From Rhodococcoides corynebacterioides (GTDB lineage: Bacteria; Actinomycetota; Actinomycetes; Mycobacteriales; Mycobacteriaceae), in assembly GCF_019834675.1 (NCBI RefSeq), contig NZ_JABUBU010000004.1:123359-187358 (forward strand): a stretch of DNA of 64,000 nucleotides. Reading direction: 5' to 3'. Each line of letters starts with the position of its first letter. Position 1 is the stretch's first letter. The position numbers and the translations under genes were made by a program. Below are positions 33,728-44,158 of the stretch, one piece after another. The notes beneath the pieces were generated by a model. The model worked only from the letters and a program-made list of their open reading frames with translations. It was not told the origin of the DNA and ran no database searches.

Positions 33728-34663
33728 TCAGTCCTCGCGGACCGACACGGGCAGTGGCGACTCGAGATGGTCGGCCGTCACCAGAACGCCGCCGACGAAT
33801 CCGAGCACCCACACGCTCGCCTTGCGTGATCGTGACCGGGTCAGCGTCACGCCGTCCTGCTCGGCCCACCACTCCATCAGGGGCGGAATCACCTTGCCCT
33901 GACTGCACATCACCGGGACGCCGGGAGTGGTCGAGACGATCTCGCGCACGCGGCGACGGACGACGTCGGGATCGCGGGCGTAGGTCTCCTCGGTCAGAGC
34001 GCGCTCCGGGACCACCTGCAGGCCCACCGACCGCGCCCACGGCGCCACGGTCTGGACGCACCGCGTGCGTTCCGCACTGAACACGGACGTGCCGCCGTAG
34101 GCCTTCAGGACGGGGACGAGCGCGTCGGCCTGGGTGACGCCGACGCTGTCGAGCGGACGCTCGGCGTCGTCACCCTTGTACCGCGCCTTCGACCCCGCCC
34201 GCGCGTGACGGACCAGCACCGCGTAACTCGTCGGGTGCGGGCCGTGGACGAACCGGGCGAGGACCTCGCGGTCCGCGTCGTAGGACACCGTGTCGCGCGC
34301 CTCCGCCGGTGTCGCCCAGACCATCCGGTCGACCTCGTCGTTGGCGACGAACTCCCCACCGGTGACGCGGGCGGCCCAGTAGTCGACGTGCTTGGTGCGT
34401 CCGCGCGGCAGGGGATAGGTGGTCGAACCCAGCGACCGACCCAGGGCGCAGGCGTACCCGGTCTCCTCCGCGACCTCGCGCACGGCGGTCACCGCCGGGA
34501 TCTCGCCGGGGTCGACCTTGCCCTTGGGCAGGGACCAGTCGTCGTAACGCGGGCGGTGGACCACCGCCACCCGCGGTTCGCCGTCGGTCGGATCCACCTG
34601 CCACAGCACGGCGCCGGCGGCGCGCACGACGCCGTCGGACTTCGATCGTGTCGAGTCGCCCAT
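33728..34663 (-). CDS. mutT1: MutT1-type Nudix hydrolase fused to histidine phosphatase
   Basis: The 311-residue protein has an N-terminal Nudix domain (residues about 10-140) with the complete Nudix box GKVDPGEIPAVTAVREVAEETGY, here in two parts: GKVDPGE and REVAEETGY. A C-terminal histidine phosphatase domain begins VLVRHARAGSK. MutT1 of mycobacteria (Rv2985) uses the first domain on 8-oxo-(d)GTP and dinucleoside polyphosphates and the second on the resulting diphosphates, protecting the nucleotide pool. It lies 13 nt downstream of ppk and is probably cotranscribed with ppk and cofC. Confidence 0.9.
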   Translation of the reverse strand: MGDSTRSKSDGVVRAAGAVLWQVDPTDGEPRVAVVHRPRYDDWSLPKGKVDPGEIPAVTAVREVAEETGYACALGRSLGSTTYPLPRGRTKHVDYWAARVTGGEFVANDEVDRMVWATPAEARDTVSYDADREVLARFVHGPHPTSYAVLVRHARAGSKARYKGDDAERPLDSVGVTQADALVPVLKAYGGTSVFSAERTRCVQTVAPWARSVGLQVVPERALTEETYARDPDVVRRRVREIVSTTPGVPVMCSQGKVIPPLMEWWAEQDGVTLTRSRSRKASVWVLGFVGGVLVTADHLESPLPVSVRED

Positions 34664-34676
34664 CGAAACCGGCCGC

Positions 34677-36905
34677 CTACGACCCGGTGTACCGACGCTG
34701 GCGCATCAGCGACACCTGATGATCGCGCACGGTCTCGCCGCTGGCGGGCGAGGCCGACCAGGACCCGTCGGACTGGAGGACCCAGCACCGCGTGGTCGTG
34801 TCCATCGCGGAATCGAGCATCGCGCCGAGTTGCGCGGTCAGTCGCGCGTCCCGCACCTGCGCCATGACCTCGACGCGTCGATCGAGGTTGCGGTGCATCA
34901 TGTCCGCGCTGCCGATCCAGTACTCGTCGATGGCCCGGAAGTGCAGCACGCGCGAATGTTCCAGGAATCGACCGAGGATGGACCGCACCTCGATGTTCTC
35001 GCTGAGCCCCGGAACGCCCGGCTTGAGCGCGCAGATACCGCGCACCACGACCTCGACGCGGACGCCCTCGGACGACGCCCAGTACAGCGCGTCGATCACC
35101 TGCTCGTCGACGAGGGCGTTGGCCTTGAGGCGAATCCGGGACTCGCGACCCTCGCGGTGTGCCCGCACCTCGGCCTCGATGCGCTCCACGATGCCCGCCC
35201 GCACGCCGAACGGCGCCACGAGCAGGTTGCGGTAGTGCTCCTTGCGCGAGTACCCGGTGAGGGAATTGAACAGGTCCGTCAGGTCGGCGCCGATCTCCTC
35301 GTCCGCCGTGATGAGACCGACGTCCTCGTAGAGGCGCGCGGTCTTCGGGTTGTAGTTGCCCGTGCCGATGTGGCAGTAGCGCCGGATGGTCGACCCCTCC
35401 CGGCGCACCACCAGACACGTCTTGCAGTGCGTCTTGAGTCCGACCAGGCCGTAGACGACGTGCACGCCCGACTGCTCGAGCTTGCGCGCCCACGCGATGT
35501 TCGCCTGCTCGTCGAAGCGAGCCTTGATCTCGACCAGGGTGACCACCTGCTTGCCCGCCTCGGCCGCCGCGATGAGGGCGTTGACGATCGGCGAGTCACC
35601 CGACGTGCGGTAGAGGGTTTGCTTGATCGCCAGGACGTGCGGGTCGGCCGCGGCCTGCTCGATGAAGCGCTGCACGCTGGTGGAGAAGGAATCGTAGGGG
35701 TGGTGGAGCAGGACGTCGCCGTCGCGCAGGGTGGAGAAGATGCTCTTCGGGGTTTCGCGCTCGCCGAAGGCGGGGTGCGTGGCGGGGACGAACGGGGCGT
35801 CCTTGAGCATCGGTCGATCCACCCCGTAGACCTGCCAGAGGCACGACAGATCGAGCAGACCGGGAACCTGGATGACGTCACCGGGATCGACGTCCAACTC
35901 GCGCAACAACAGTCCGAGCATGTGCTCGGTCATGTCGTCCGCCACCTCGAGTCGGACGGGGGAACCGAAGCGTCGGCGGGCCAGCTCCCGTTCGAGGGCC
36001 TGCAGAAGGTCCTCGTCGCGGTCCTCCTCGACCTCGAAATCGGCGTTGCGGGTGATGCGGAACGCGTGGTGCTCGACGATCTGCAGACCGGGGAACAGCA
36101 CGTCGAGGTGCGCCGCGATGAGTTCCTCCATGGGAAGGAACGCCGGAATCGACTGCGGCTCGCCGCGCTTGAGCTGCACGAAGCGGTCGACGTTGTCCGG
36201 CACCTTGACGCGCGCGAAGTGCTCGCCGCCGGTGGTCGAATCCTTCACCGTCACCGCGAGATTGAGCGACAGGCCGCTGATGTAGGGGAAGGGGTGCGCC
36301 GGATCGACCGCCAGCGGGGTGAGCACCGGGAACACCTGGCTGTTGAAGTACTCGGTGAGGCGGCCACGTTCGTCCTCGGTGACCTCGGACCACCGCACGA
36401 TGTCGATGCCCTCGGCCGACAGTTCCGGCACGATGCGGTCGAGGAAGGTGCGGGCGTGCCGCTCGGCGATCTCCTGGGTCCGCTTGGCGATCAAGGAGAG
36501 CTGTTCGCGCGGCGACAGTCCGTCCGCCGACCGCACGGACAATCCGGTCTCGTCACGGCGCTTGAGGCCCGCGACCCGGACCATGTAGAACTCGTCGAGG
36601 TTGCTGGCGAAGATCGCCAGGAACTTCGCCCGCTCGAGCAGCGGCAGGGACGAGTCCTCGGCCAGGGCGAGCACGCGGGAGTTGAAGTCCAACCAACTCA
36701 GTTCGCGATTGAGGTAGCGGTCCTCGGGCAGCGTGTCGACGGGCACGGCCGTGTCCGACGTCGCCGCCGGCGGCGCGGTCGGTGCCGCCCGGCCCTCCCC
36801 GACGGCGGATCGTCCCGTGGCCAACGGTGCGCTCCACGTGCCGTCGTCGGTGGGTTCGTCGCGGGTCTCGCTCGCCTTGTCGCTCACCCCCCGATCATTC
36901 CCCAC
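34677..36905 (-). CDS. ppk1: Polyphosphate kinase 1
   Basis: Ppk1 transfers the gamma-phosphate of ATP to polyphosphate. The 742-residue protein has a variable 60-residue N-terminus, then the family start [20 protein letters not shown] and [15 protein letters not shown]. The C1/C2 domains include [15 protein letters not shown], and the phospho-histidine lies in [12 protein letters not shown] near residue 480. A second conserved region is [20 protein letters not shown]. The GTG at 36905 is the longest reading; a GTG at 36887 ([10 protein letters not shown]) is an equal alternative. It lies between cofC and mutT1 as in M. tuberculosis (Rv2984). Confidence 0.95.
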   Translation of the reverse strand: MGNDRGVSDKASETRDEPTDDGTWSAPLATGRSAVGEGRAAPTAPPAATSDTAVPVDTLPEDRYLNRELSWLDFNSRVLALAEDSSLPLLERAKFLAIFASNLDEFYMVRVAGLKRRDETGLSVRSADGLSPREQLSLIAKRTQEIAERHARTFLDRIVPELSAEGIDIVRWSEVTEDERGRLTEYFNSQVFPVLTPLAVDPAHPFPYISGLSLNLAVTVKDSTTGGEHFARVKVPDNVDRFVQLKRGEPQSIPAFLPMEELIAAHLDVLFPGLQIVEHHAFRITRNADFEVEEDRDEDLLQALERELARRRFGSPVRLEVADDMTEHMLGLLLRELDVDPGDVIQVPGLLDLSCLWQVYGVDRPMLKDAPFVPATHPAFGERETPKSIFSTLRDGDVLLHHPYDSFSTSVQRFIEQAAADPHVLAIKQTLYRTSGDSPIVNALIAAAEAGKQVVTLVEIKARFDEQANIAWARKLEQSGVHVVYGLVGLKTHCKTCLVVRREGSTIRRYCHIGTGNYNPKTARLYEDVGLITADEEIGADLTDLFNSLTGYSRKEHYRNLLVAPFGVRAGIVERIEAEVRAHREGRESRIRLKANALVDEQVIDALYWASSEGVRVEVVVRGICALKPGVPGLSENIEVRSILGRFLEHSRVLHFRAIDEYWIGSADMMHRNLDRRVEVMAQVRDARLTAQLGAMLDSAMDTTTRCWVLQSDGSWSASPASGETVRDHQVSLMRQRRYTGS

Positions 36906-36986
36906 CGGACGTCGCCGTCACCACTCGACCGCGACTCGGTGTGGCGTGACCCGGGCGGGGCGCGGGCGTCCCGCGCCGCCTCCGCG

Positions 36987-37721
36987 TCAGCCCGGTGTGC
37001 GGTGTTCACCGAGCGGCCACCCGGCGTTCTCCAGCACCGCGCGGGTGTGGTCGCCGACGCCCAGTTCGAGGGCCCGACGCACGTCGTCCTCGGTGTCGAC
37101 GTCCAACCGCAGGCCGGGCCAGTCGCCGTCCAGAGCAACCGCCCCCGACGCGACGTGGTGCTCGGCCGAGCGGGGACCGAACCGCGGGTCGAGTGCCGCC
37201 CCCGGACCGCGCACGAGCAACGCCGTCGTTCCCGACCCGGTGTGATCGATGACCACCGACCGACCCGTCGGCGACGCGGCGCGGTACGCGGCCTCGAACT
37301 GCGCCGTCGTCAGGGCGGGCAGGTCCGCCGCCAGCGCGACGACGTCCACCCCGCCCGCGCGCACGGCGTCGTGGGCCGCGCTCAACGCCCGGTTCAGTCC
37401 GGAGGCACCGACCCCGGTGCCGGCGAGAGCGCGCGGCGACGCCGGTTCGGGAACCGCCGTCGCACCCGCGCGTGCCGCGACGTCGGCCACGCGGGGGTCG
37501 GGGGTCACCACCGACCACCCGACGACGAGCGGCGACGCCGACGCGGCCGCGGCGGTGTCGAGAAGCATGGCCACGACGAGGTCCGCGCGGCGCGGATCGG
37601 GAAGGGCGCCGGCGAGCCGACTCTTGGCGCCGGACAGGTCCTTGACCGCCAGCACGACGTGCACCCCGAGGCCGCGGTCGCCCGGCGCGACCGGAGGACG
37701 GTGGTGGGCGGGCGTGCTCAT
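36987..37721 (-). CDS. fbiD: Phosphoenolpyruvate/2-phospho-L-lactate guanylyltransferase
   Basis: The protein (244 residues from ATG 37721) is the CofC/FbiD nucleotidyltransferase, which activates phosphoenolpyruvate (or phospholactate) with GTP for synthesis of the redox cofactor F420. The family core is visible: [20 protein letters not shown], then [28 protein letters not shown] and [11 protein letters not shown]. The longer in-frame reading to 37898 adds a low-quality Arg-rich extension and is rejected. Its place next to ppk matches Rv2983. The remaining F420 genes are not in this window. It is divergent from gpsA. Confidence 0.9.
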   Translation of the reverse strand: MSTPAHHRPPVAPGDRGLGVHVVLAVKDLSGAKSRLAGALPDPRRADLVVAMLLDTAAAASASPLVVGWSVVTPDPRVADVAARAGATAVPEPASPRALAGTGVGASGLNRALSAAHDAVRAGGVDVVALAADLPALTTAQFEAAYRAASPTGRSVVIDHTGSGTTALLVRGPGAALDPRFGPRSAEHHVASGAVALDGDWPGLRLDVDTEDDVRRALELGVGDHTRAVLENAGWPLGEHRTPG

Positions 37722-37852
37722 GATCGTCGATCCTGCCAGTGGTGGTCGGAATCGCTCGGAACGCGGTCCCCGATGGCTTCCTCGATGGCTACTGTGTGCA
37801 GCACGGTCGGCGGACCACCGCGATCGGGGGAGACGACGCTCGGAGGCTCGAC

Positions 37853-38851
37853 ATGGTGAAGGCAGCGGTGCTCGGGTCCGGTTCCTGGGGTACGGCATTC
37901 GCGAAGGTGCTGGCGGACGCCGGCACGGAGGTCACCATGTGGGCGCGGCGCGAGGAACTCGCCCGGTCGATCACCGACCGGCACGAGAACGCCGACTACC
38001 TCCCCGGTGTGCCGTTGCCGCACGGCATTCGGGCGACGCACGACGCGGCCGACGCACTCGACGGCGCGTGCACGGTGGTCCTCGCCGTGCCGTCCCAGTC
38101 GTTGCGGGACAACCTGATCGAGTGGGCCCCCATGATCGGGAGCGACGTGACGCTGCTGTCGTTGGCCAAGGGCATCGAGACCGGCACCCTGATGCGCATG
38201 ACGCAGGTGGTCTGCCAGGTCACCGGCGCGGATCCCTCACGGGTGGGCACGCTGTCCGGACCGAACCTGGCCAAGGAGATCGCCGCCGAGCAGCCGACGG
38301 CGACGGTCATCGCGTGCCCCGATTCCAATCGGGCCATCGCGCTGCAGACGGCCTGCGCCACCAAGTACTTCCGTCCGTACACCAATTCCGACGTCATCGG
38401 CTGCGAGATCGGCGGTGCCTGCAAGAACGTGATCGCGCTCGCGTGCGGGATGGCGGCCGGAGTGGGATTCGGCACCAACTCCGTCGCGAGCATCATCACG
38501 CGCGGGCTCGCCGAGGTGACCCGGCTCGGCGTCGCGCTGGGGGCCAATCCGTCGACCCTCGCCGGGCTCGCCGGCGTGGGGGACCTGGTGGCCACCTGCT
38601 CGTCCCCGCTCTCGCGCAACCGCACGTTCGGCGAGCACCTCGGTGCCGGCGGCACCCTGGAGAGTGCCCAGGAGGCGGCGCACGGTCAGGTCGCCGAAGG
38701 TGTGAAGTCCTGCACGTCCATTCGCGCTCTCGCCGAGGCGTACGACGTGGAGATGCCGCTCACCGACGCCGTCCACCGCGTCTGTCACGAGGGCCTCTCG
38801 GTCCAGGGCGCGGTGCACGGACTGCTGGGGCGGCGTCACAAGCCGGAGTGA
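37853..38851 (+). CDS. gpsA: Glycerol-3-phosphate dehydrogenase [NAD(P)+]
   Basis: GpsA makes sn-glycerol 3-phosphate for membrane lipids. The 332-residue protein begins [20 protein letters not shown] with the NAD-binding GSGSWGTA. The middle has [11 protein letters not shown], and the catalytic lysine region is [13 protein letters not shown] near residue 190. The final part matches [11 protein letters not shown] ... [10 protein letters not shown]. The ATG has a CGGAGG site (37841-37846). A TACTGT at 37790-37795 could be its -10. ddl follows 23 nt later with its own leaderless box. Confidence 0.96.
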   Translation: MVKAAVLGSGSWGTAFAKVLADAGTEVTMWARREELARSITDRHENADYLPGVPLPHGIRATHDAADALDGACTVVLAVPSQSLRDNLIEWAPMIGSDVTLLSLAKGIETGTLMRMTQVVCQVTGADPSRVGTLSGPNLAKEIAAEQPTATVIACPDSNRAIALQTACATKYFRPYTNSDVIGCEIGGACKNVIALACGMAAGVGFGTNSVASIITRGLAEVTRLGVALGANPSTLAGLAGVGDLVATCSSPLSRNRTFGEHLGAGGTLESAQEAAHGQVAEGVKSCTSIRALAEAYDVEMPLTDAVHRVCHEGLSVQGAVHGLLGRRHKPE

Positions 38852-38861
38852 CTCCGGCAGG

Positions 38862-38867
38862 TACGGT
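38862..38867 (+). promoter_or_regulatory. Leaderless -10 box of ddl
   Basis: TACGGT with a 7-nt gap to the ddl GTG at 38875. Confidence 0.45.
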
Positions 38868-38874
38868 GCTCCAC

Positions 38875-39969
38875 GTGAACGAGCGCATCAGGGTCGCCGT
38901 CGTCTACGGCGGCCGCAGCAACGAGCACGCGGTGTCGTGCGTGTCCGCGGGCAGCATCATGCGCCATCTCGATCCCGAGCGTTTCGACGTGGTGCCGGTC
39001 GGCATCACCCGCGGCGGCACCTGGGTGCGGGGGACCTCCAACCCGGACAGCCTGCGCATCACGGGCCGCACCATGCCGTCGGTCGAGGCCGCGGAGCCCC
39101 TCGCGCTGACCGTCGACGCCGCCGATCCCGGCCACCTGACGTCGGTGGACGGGGAGCCGGTCGCGGTCACCGAGGCCGTCGACGTCGTCTTCCCGGTCCT
39201 GCACGGCGCCTACGGCGAGGACGGCACCGTGCAAGGCCTGTTCGAGGTGGCCGGTGTGCCCTACGTCGGCCCCGGCGTCCTCGCGAGCGCCGCGGCGATG
39301 GACAAGGAGTTCACCAAGAAGCTGCTCGCCGCGGAGGGGCTGCCCATCGGCCGCCAGGTGGTGTTGCGGCGCGACCGCGCCACCCTCGGGCCCGCGGAAC
39401 GGGACGAGCTGGGGCTGCCGGTGTTCGTGAAACCCGCCCGCGGCGGATCCTCGATCGGCATCACGCGGGTCACCGACTGGGCCGACCTCGACGCGGCCAT
39501 CGGCGCAGCTCGTGAGCACGACCCGAAGGTGGTCGTCGAGGCCGCCGTGGTCGGCCGCGAGGTGGAATGCGGCGTCCTCGAGCTGCCGGACGGCTCGGTG
39601 CGGGCGAGCGTCGTCGCCGAGATCCGGATGCCGGAGTCCGACCACGACGGTGCCTTCTACGACTTCGACTCGAAGTACCTCGACGACGTCTGCGAGTTCG
39701 ACATCCCCGCCCGGCTGGACGACGGCGTCGCGGATCGGATCCGGGAGATCGCCGTCGACGCCTTCCGCGCCCTCGACTGCCAGGGGATCGCCCGCGTGGA
39801 CTTCTTCGTCACCGACGACGGTCCGGTGATCAACGAGATCAACACCATGCCGGGCTTCACGTCCATCTCGATGTACCCGCGCATGTGGGAGGCGGCCGGG
39901 ATCGAGTACGCGGACCTGGTGGGCATGCTGGTCGAGACGGCCCTGGCACGCGGCACGGGCCTGCGCTGA
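38875..39969 (+). CDS. ddl: D-alanine--D-alanine ligase
   Basis: Ddl makes the D-Ala-D-Ala dipeptide of peptidoglycan and is the target of D-cycloserine. The 364-residue protein starts [20 protein letters not shown]. It has [19 protein letters not shown] and the ATP-grasp region [18 protein letters not shown]. The specificity loop contains [12 protein letters not shown]; the Tyr here marks the D-Ala (not D-lactate) form. The metal site is [29 protein letters not shown]. The convergent DUF3515 gene ends 3 nt after its stop. Confidence 0.96.
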   Translation: MNERIRVAVVYGGRSNEHAVSCVSAGSIMRHLDPERFDVVPVGITRGGTWVRGTSNPDSLRITGRTMPSVEAAEPLALTVDAADPGHLTSVDGEPVAVTEAVDVVFPVLHGAYGEDGTVQGLFEVAGVPYVGPGVLASAAAMDKEFTKKLLAAEGLPIGRQVVLRRDRATLGPAERDELGLPVFVKPARGGSSIGITRVTDWADLDAAIGAAREHDPKVVVEAAVVGREVECGVLELPDGSVRASVVAEIRMPESDHDGAFYDFDSKYLDDVCEFDIPARLDDGVADRIREIAVDAFRALDCQGIARVDFFVTDDGPVINEINTMPGFTSISMYPRMWEAAGIEYADLVGMLVETALARGTGLR

Positions 39970-39972
39970 CGC

Positions 39973-40527
39973 CTAGTTGACCGGGTTCGGATCGATCGGG
40001 CCGGCGGGCAGCGACTGCGTCACCGCGGCCGTGATCGCCTGCAGCGGTGTCGGTCCCGTCCCTGTGGGGACCGTCACCCCGACGTAGACGGGCCGGTCCA
40101 CCGCGTACCACGTGCTCGCGTCGATGCCCTGCGCGTCGCCGGTCACCTGGAACCACTGCACGCCGTCGATCACGTCCAGCCGCGATGCCTGGTCGAACTC
40201 GGCGGGACGCTCGAGTCCGCACCGCAGCACCACCGGCTCGGCGACGTCGGGCGACTGCCAGGCCGCAGCCGCGGGCGGAGCCGGATCGACCAGTTCCGCG
40301 CGGGTGAAGGAGTCGAACTCGGCGGGCAGCGCGTCGATCAGCGCCGCGCAGTCCGGTGACTCGGCCTGCGGGGAGGGCACGGCGCCCAGGGCCACCGGAC
40401 CCTGCTCCGGTGCGCGCGTGGCCAGTACGGCGGCGACGATGACCCCGACCACCAGCGCGACGGGCAGCGCGATGGCCGTGGCCACCAACGCCGGATGCAT
40501 CCGCTCGTCCCTCTCGCCGCTGCTCAC
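39973..40527 (-). CDS. DUF3515 membrane-anchored protein
   Basis: The 184-residue protein has one N-terminal membrane helix (about residues 12-38, PALVATAIALPVALVVGVIV) and an exported domain of the DUF3515 family. CAALIDALPAEFDSFTRAEL, VVLRCGLERPAEFD, WFQVTGD and STWYAVDRPVYVGVTVP are the conserved stretches. Two cysteines (in DCAAL and LRCGLE) may form a disulfide. M. tuberculosis has Rv2980 here. Function is unknown; its steady pairing with ddl and thiL may mean an envelope role. The GTG at 40527 is used; an ATG at 40500 with a GAGAGGG site before it is a fair alternative. Confidence 0.8.
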   Translation of the reverse strand: MSSGERDERMHPALVATAIALPVALVVGVIVAAVLATRAPEQGPVALGAVPSPQAESPDCAALIDALPAEFDSFTRAELVDPAPPAAAAWQSPDVAEPVVLRCGLERPAEFDQASRLDVIDGVQWFQVTGDAQGIDASTWYAVDRPVYVGVTVPTGTGPTPLQAITAAVTQSLPAGPIDPNPVN

Positions 40528-40683
40528 CGCGCCACCACCCGTCGTCGATCGTCCTGCCGTCGACGATCGACGCTACGCGACCGCCGACCGCCACCCCCGC
40601 ACCCGACGCCCGGCCCGGGTGCGCGACGATGGCACCACGGGCGCAGCGCGCGCCCGCCCGTTCGGGAGAGGACACCAGCCGTC

Positions 40684-41745
40684 GTGAGTCGCGATACCTC
40701 CGGCACCCCCGGTGCCGTCGACGAGACGGTCGGCAGCGTCGGGGAGTTCGCGCTGATCGCCCGCATCACCGAGGGGCGCACGTACCCGGACTCGGTGGTG
40801 CTCGGGCCGGGCGACGACGCCGCCGTTCTCGCCGCCGCGGACGGGCGGGTGGTGGTGACCACCGACATGCTGGTCGAGGGCCGTCACTTCCGACGCGACT
40901 GGTCGAGCGCCCTTGACATCGGCCGAAAGGCCATCGCGCAGAACGGCGCCGACGTCGCGGCCATGGGGGCGCGGTGCACGGGGTTCGTGGTCGCGCTCTC
41001 CTGCCCGTCGGACGTCCCGATGTCGTGGATCGACCGACTGAACGCGGGCCTGTGGGAGGAAGCGGTCCGGGCCGGGGCCGCCGTCGTCGGCGGTGACACG
41101 ACGGGCGGTGACCGGCTCGTCCTGTCGGTCACGGCGCTCGGTGACCTCGCGGGCCGACGCCCGGTCCGCCGGGACGGCGCGCGGCCCGGCGACGTGCTGG
41201 CGGTCTCCGGACCCACGGGGGCGTCCGCCGCGGGGCTGGCCGTGCTCACCGCCGGTGTCGAATCGCACGCTGCTCTCGAGTCCCACGCTGGTGTCGAGTC
41301 CCACGCCGGTGTCGAGTCGCACGCCGATGTCGTGGCGGCGCACCGGGTTCCGCAGCCGGACTACGACGCGGGACCGATCGCGTCGCGCGCCGGGGCGACG
41401 GCGATGTGCGACGTCTCCGACGGTCTGGTCGCCGACGCCACCCATCTGGCCGTCGCATCGGGCGTCGTGCTCGCCGTCGAGTCCGACCGCCTGCCGGTAT
41501 CGGCCGCGGTACGTTCCGCCGCCGCCGATCTCGGTGTGGACGTGCTCGACTGGGTCCTCGGCGGCGGTGAGGACCACGTCCTGCTGGCCACGTTCCCGGC
41601 GGACGCCGCACTGCCGGCCGGGTGGACCGTCGTCGGCTCGGCGCGCGCCGACGGCGGCGGGGACGGCGGCGGAGCCGGCGACGGGGGCACGGTGACCGTC
41701 GACGGACACGAGTGGACGGGGCCGCGCGGGTGGACGAGCTTCTGA
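40684..41745 (+). CDS. thiL: Thiamine-monophosphate kinase
   Basis: ThiL phosphorylates thiamine monophosphate to the active diphosphate. The 353-residue protein has VGEFALIARI, the metal/ATP loop LGPGDDAAVLAAADG, VTTDMLVEGRHFRRDWSS, GRKAIAQNGADVAAMGA and GGDTT, all typical. CDVSDGLVADATHLA and VLGGGEDHVLLATFP complete it. In the middle it carries an 18-bp repeat insertion (41257-41328, ESHAGV units) not present in M. tuberculosis ThiL. Its stop overlaps the GNAT start. The GTG at 40684 follows a GGGAGAGGA site. Confidence 0.93.
   Translation: MSRDTSGTPGAVDETVGSVGEFALIARITEGRTYPDSVVLGPGDDAAVLAAADGRVVVTTDMLVEGRHFRRDWSSALDIGRKAIAQNGADVAAMGARCTGFVVALSCPSDVPMSWIDRLNAGLWEEAVRAGAAVVGGDTTGGDRLVLSVTALGDLAGRRPVRRDGARPGDVLAVSGPTGASAAGLAVLTAGVESHAALESHAGVESHAGVESHADVVAAHRVPQPDYDAGPIASRAGATAMCDVSDGLVADATHLAVASGVVLAVESDRLPVSAAVRSAAADLGVDVLDWVLGGGEDHVLLATFPADAALPAGWTVVGSARADGGGDGGGAGDGGTVTVDGHEWTGPRGWTSF
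41257..41328 (+). repeat. 18-bp in-frame repeat within thiL
   Basis: Four 18-nt copies (core GTCGAGTCCCACGCCGGT) encode VESHAA, LESHAG, VESHAG and VESHAD. They lie in a surface loop between the ATP site and the second lobe, so they are likely tolerated rather than functional. Confidence 0.8.
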
Positions 41746-42239
41746 CGCCGCGCACCGCGCGGCTCGACGATCCAGACGTCATCGAGATGATCGACGAGGT
41801 CCAGCAGGAGTACGTCCGGCGTTACGGCGGACCGGATTCCACGCCGCTGCGTGTCGAGGAGTTCCTGCCGCCCGTCGGCGTGCTCTTCGTGGTGCGCGAT
41901 GCCGAGGGGTCCGTCGGGATGGGTGGGTGGCGCGCCCACGACGGCGGCCCGGAAGCCGACGGACTACGGCCCGGTGACGCGGAGATCAAGCGCATGTACG
42001 TCCGCCCGCAGGCACGAGGTCGCGGAGTCGCGCGGGCGGTCCTGGCCGCCGTCGAGCGCTCGGCCACGGAGGCAGGACGCCGCCGCCTCGTCCTCGAGAC
42101 CGGTCTGCGCCAACCCGAGGCGATCGGGCTCTACACGTCGAGCGGCTACCGCCCGCTCGTGCCCAAATTCGGTCTCTACCGCCACGAGGAGCAATCGGTG
42201 TGCATGGTGAAGGATCTCGACACCGGCAGTGCCCCATGA
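41730..42239 (+). CDS. GNAT-family N-acetyltransferase
   Basis: A single-domain GNAT acetyltransferase of 169 residues. Its acetyl-CoA loop is [19 protein letters not shown] and the strand before it is [32 protein letters not shown] is the typical C-terminal motif. It overlaps thiL by 16 nt and ung by 4 nt, so translation is coupled on both sides, although M. tuberculosis has no gene between thiL and ung. The acceptor is unknown. The GTG at 41730 is the first reasonable start after the thiL coding end; GTG 41712 is also in frame. Confidence 0.87.
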   Translation: MDELLTPRTARLDDPDVIEMIDEVQQEYVRRYGGPDSTPLRVEEFLPPVGVLFVVRDAEGSVGMGGWRAHDGGPEADGLRPGDAEIKRMYVRPQARGRGVARAVLAAVERSATEAGRRRLVLETGLRQPEAIGLYTSSGYRPLVPKFGLYRHEEQSVCMVKDLDTGSAP

Positions 42240-42901
42240 CGTTCGGACCCGTCGACCCCGGCTGGGCCCGAGCGCTGGAGCCGGTCGCGGACCGCCTGGC
42301 GGCCATGGCGGACTTCGTCGAGGCGGAGCGCGCCGCCGGCCACGAGGTGCTGCCCGCACGCGAGAACGTGCTGCGCGCGTTCGAGCGCCCCTTCGACGAC
42401 GTCCGGGTCCTGCTGGTCGGTCAGGACCCGTACCCGACACCCGGACACGCAGTGGGACTGAGCTTCTCGGTCGCACCCGACGTCGCGCCGGTTCCGCGGA
42501 GCCTGCACAACGTCTTCGCCGAGTACGTCGCGGACCTCGGCCTGCCGCGTCCGTCGTGCGGTGACCTCACGCCCTGGGCGGATCGCGGTGTCCTGCTGCT
42601 CAATCGGGTGCTCACGGTGCGGCCCGGCGCCGCGGCGTCGCACCGTCGCGCCGGATGGGAGGCGGTCACGGCCCGTGCGATCACCGCCCTCGTCGAGCGG
42701 AACGCACCGTTGGTCGCCGTGCTCTGGGGCCGCGACGCCGCCACGGCCGCACCGCTTCTGGGCGACACGCCCGTCGTCTCGTCGGTCCACCCGTCGCCGC
42801 TCTCCGCCTCGCGCGGATTCTTCGGCTCACGCCCGTTCAGTTCGGTGAACGAGCACCTCGTCGCGATGGGGGAGCAGCCCGTCGACTGGCGGCTGCCCTA
42901 G
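42236..42901 (+). CDS. ung: Uracil-DNA glycosylase
   Basis: Ung removes uracil from DNA after cytosine deamination, an important repair step in GC-rich genomes. The 221-residue protein has the water-activating loop [19 protein letters not shown] (catalytic D64), and [14 protein letters not shown] with H185 for the leucine/minor-groove loop. The ATG overlaps the GNAT stop (ATGA). At the 3' end its stop shares 4 nt (CTAG) with the convergent WS/DGAT-like gene. Confidence 0.96.
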   Translation: MTFGPVDPGWARALEPVADRLAAMADFVEAERAAGHEVLPARENVLRAFERPFDDVRVLLVGQDPYPTPGHAVGLSFSVAPDVAPVPRSLHNVFAEYVADLGLPRPSCGDLTPWADRGVLLLNRVLTVRPGAAASHRRAGWEAVTARAITALVERNAPLVAVLWGRDAATAAPLLGDTPVVSSVHPSPLSASRGFFGSRPFSSVNEHLVAMGEQPVDWRLP

Positions 42902-44158
42902 GCGGCCAGGGCCGCGAGGGCCTCCTGCAGCACGTCCGCGTAGTCGTCCATGCCCGGCAGCGCCCCGGGCGACCACAGCACCGAGATCGTGGCGGTGTCT
43001 CCGATCGTGTAGACCCCGTGCGACAGACTGCTGGCCAGTGACAAGGCCGGGAAACCGGCCGTGAACAGCACGGGAGCCCCGCCGAGGCACAGGTCGGCGG
43101 GCCCGCGGTGCACGCTCGAGAACGACGTGTGGGCCAGGACCGAGTCCGTGGGTGGCCGCGGCGCCGGCCCGACGGCGCGCATGACGGGTCTCGGAACGCT
43201 GTTGCCCGTCTCGTACCGACGCAGGATCGTCGGGTGACGAGCACGTCGACGTCCGGCCTCGAGGGACGCGGCGATGCGGGCCGCCCGCTCCGCCACGTCG
43301 GGGACGCCGACGGCCAGGTCGACCATCGCGGGGAGAAACCGGTTGCGCGCGCCCCACCGCACGTCGTCGGGGAGTGCGACGGTGACGTGCGCGGCCATCG
43401 TTCCCGTCGCCGAGTGTCGTTCGCGGGCAACGCGTTCCATGGCGAGGGAGACCGCGGTCAGGGCCGAGACGGTGACGGTGCGGCCGGGCGCGCGCAGTCG
43501 ATCGACCGGGAGCACCAGCACCCGGGCGGCGCGATCCGCGGCGGGAGCGACGCTCGCGAAGGACACCGGATGGCGGGTGGGAGGGACGGGCACGTCGCGC
43601 TCGTCGGCGGCCGGGGCGCGTCCGCAGAGTCCGGACCGCGGGCACGGTCGCACGATCGTCCGCCGGACCGAACAGCGTCCGCAGCATCGCCCCCGCACCG
43701 CGCCCGTCGGTGAGAGCGTGGCACACCTGCAGCACCACGATCGCCGCCGTCGACTCCGACCCCGGAACCCCCGTCACGGCGGGGAGAAGGTGCAGGTGCC
43801 ACGTGGCCGCCGCGGGGTCGAGTCGCGTCGTCATGATCCGGGCGAGGTCGTCCTGCGCCCGGTGCCACGTCCGCGACGGCGCTCCGACCGCGGTGACGCA
43901 CCGCTCGGGGTCGTGCGGAGTCCGGACCCACCGCGGATGGTCGAGGCCGAACGGGGAGGGCGCGACGGACGCGGCGAAGACGTCGAGTCCGGCGGTTCGG
44001 CGCCGCACCAGGTCACGAACGTCGTCGAGGGTGGGGCCCGGTGCGTCCGAGGTGTCGAAGGCGACGGTGACGTATTGATCGCTGGACCCGGGGAACGACG
44101 GGGACGGGAGGAAGGCCGCGTCCGTGGCGTGAATCCGGGCGCTCGGTCGCCGCGTCAT
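42898..44158 (-). pseudogene. WS/DGAT-like acyltransferase, interrupted by a +1 frameshift
   Basis: Residues 1 to about 190 (from ATG 44158) match the wax ester synthase/diacylglycerol acyltransferase family, including HATDAAFL and the active-site HALTDG (H147, D151, G152). The same family then continues in another frame (VLVLPVDRLRAPGRTVTVSAL ... AHTSFSSVHRGPADLCLGG ... LSHGVYTIGD) down to the stop at 42898. Removing one base near a G4 run (43613-43616) joins both parts into a 420-codon gene. It overlaps the enoyl-CoA hydratase-like gene by 4 nt (ATGA). Either the gene is broken, or the base is a sequencing error in the homopolymer. Substrates would be acyl-CoA and an alcohol. Confidence 0.8.

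Noticed and set aside
37722..37898. N-terminal extension of the cofC/fbiD gene
   Set aside because: Arg/Ser-rich translated upstream sequence without similarity; it covers the divergent promoter region with gpsA.
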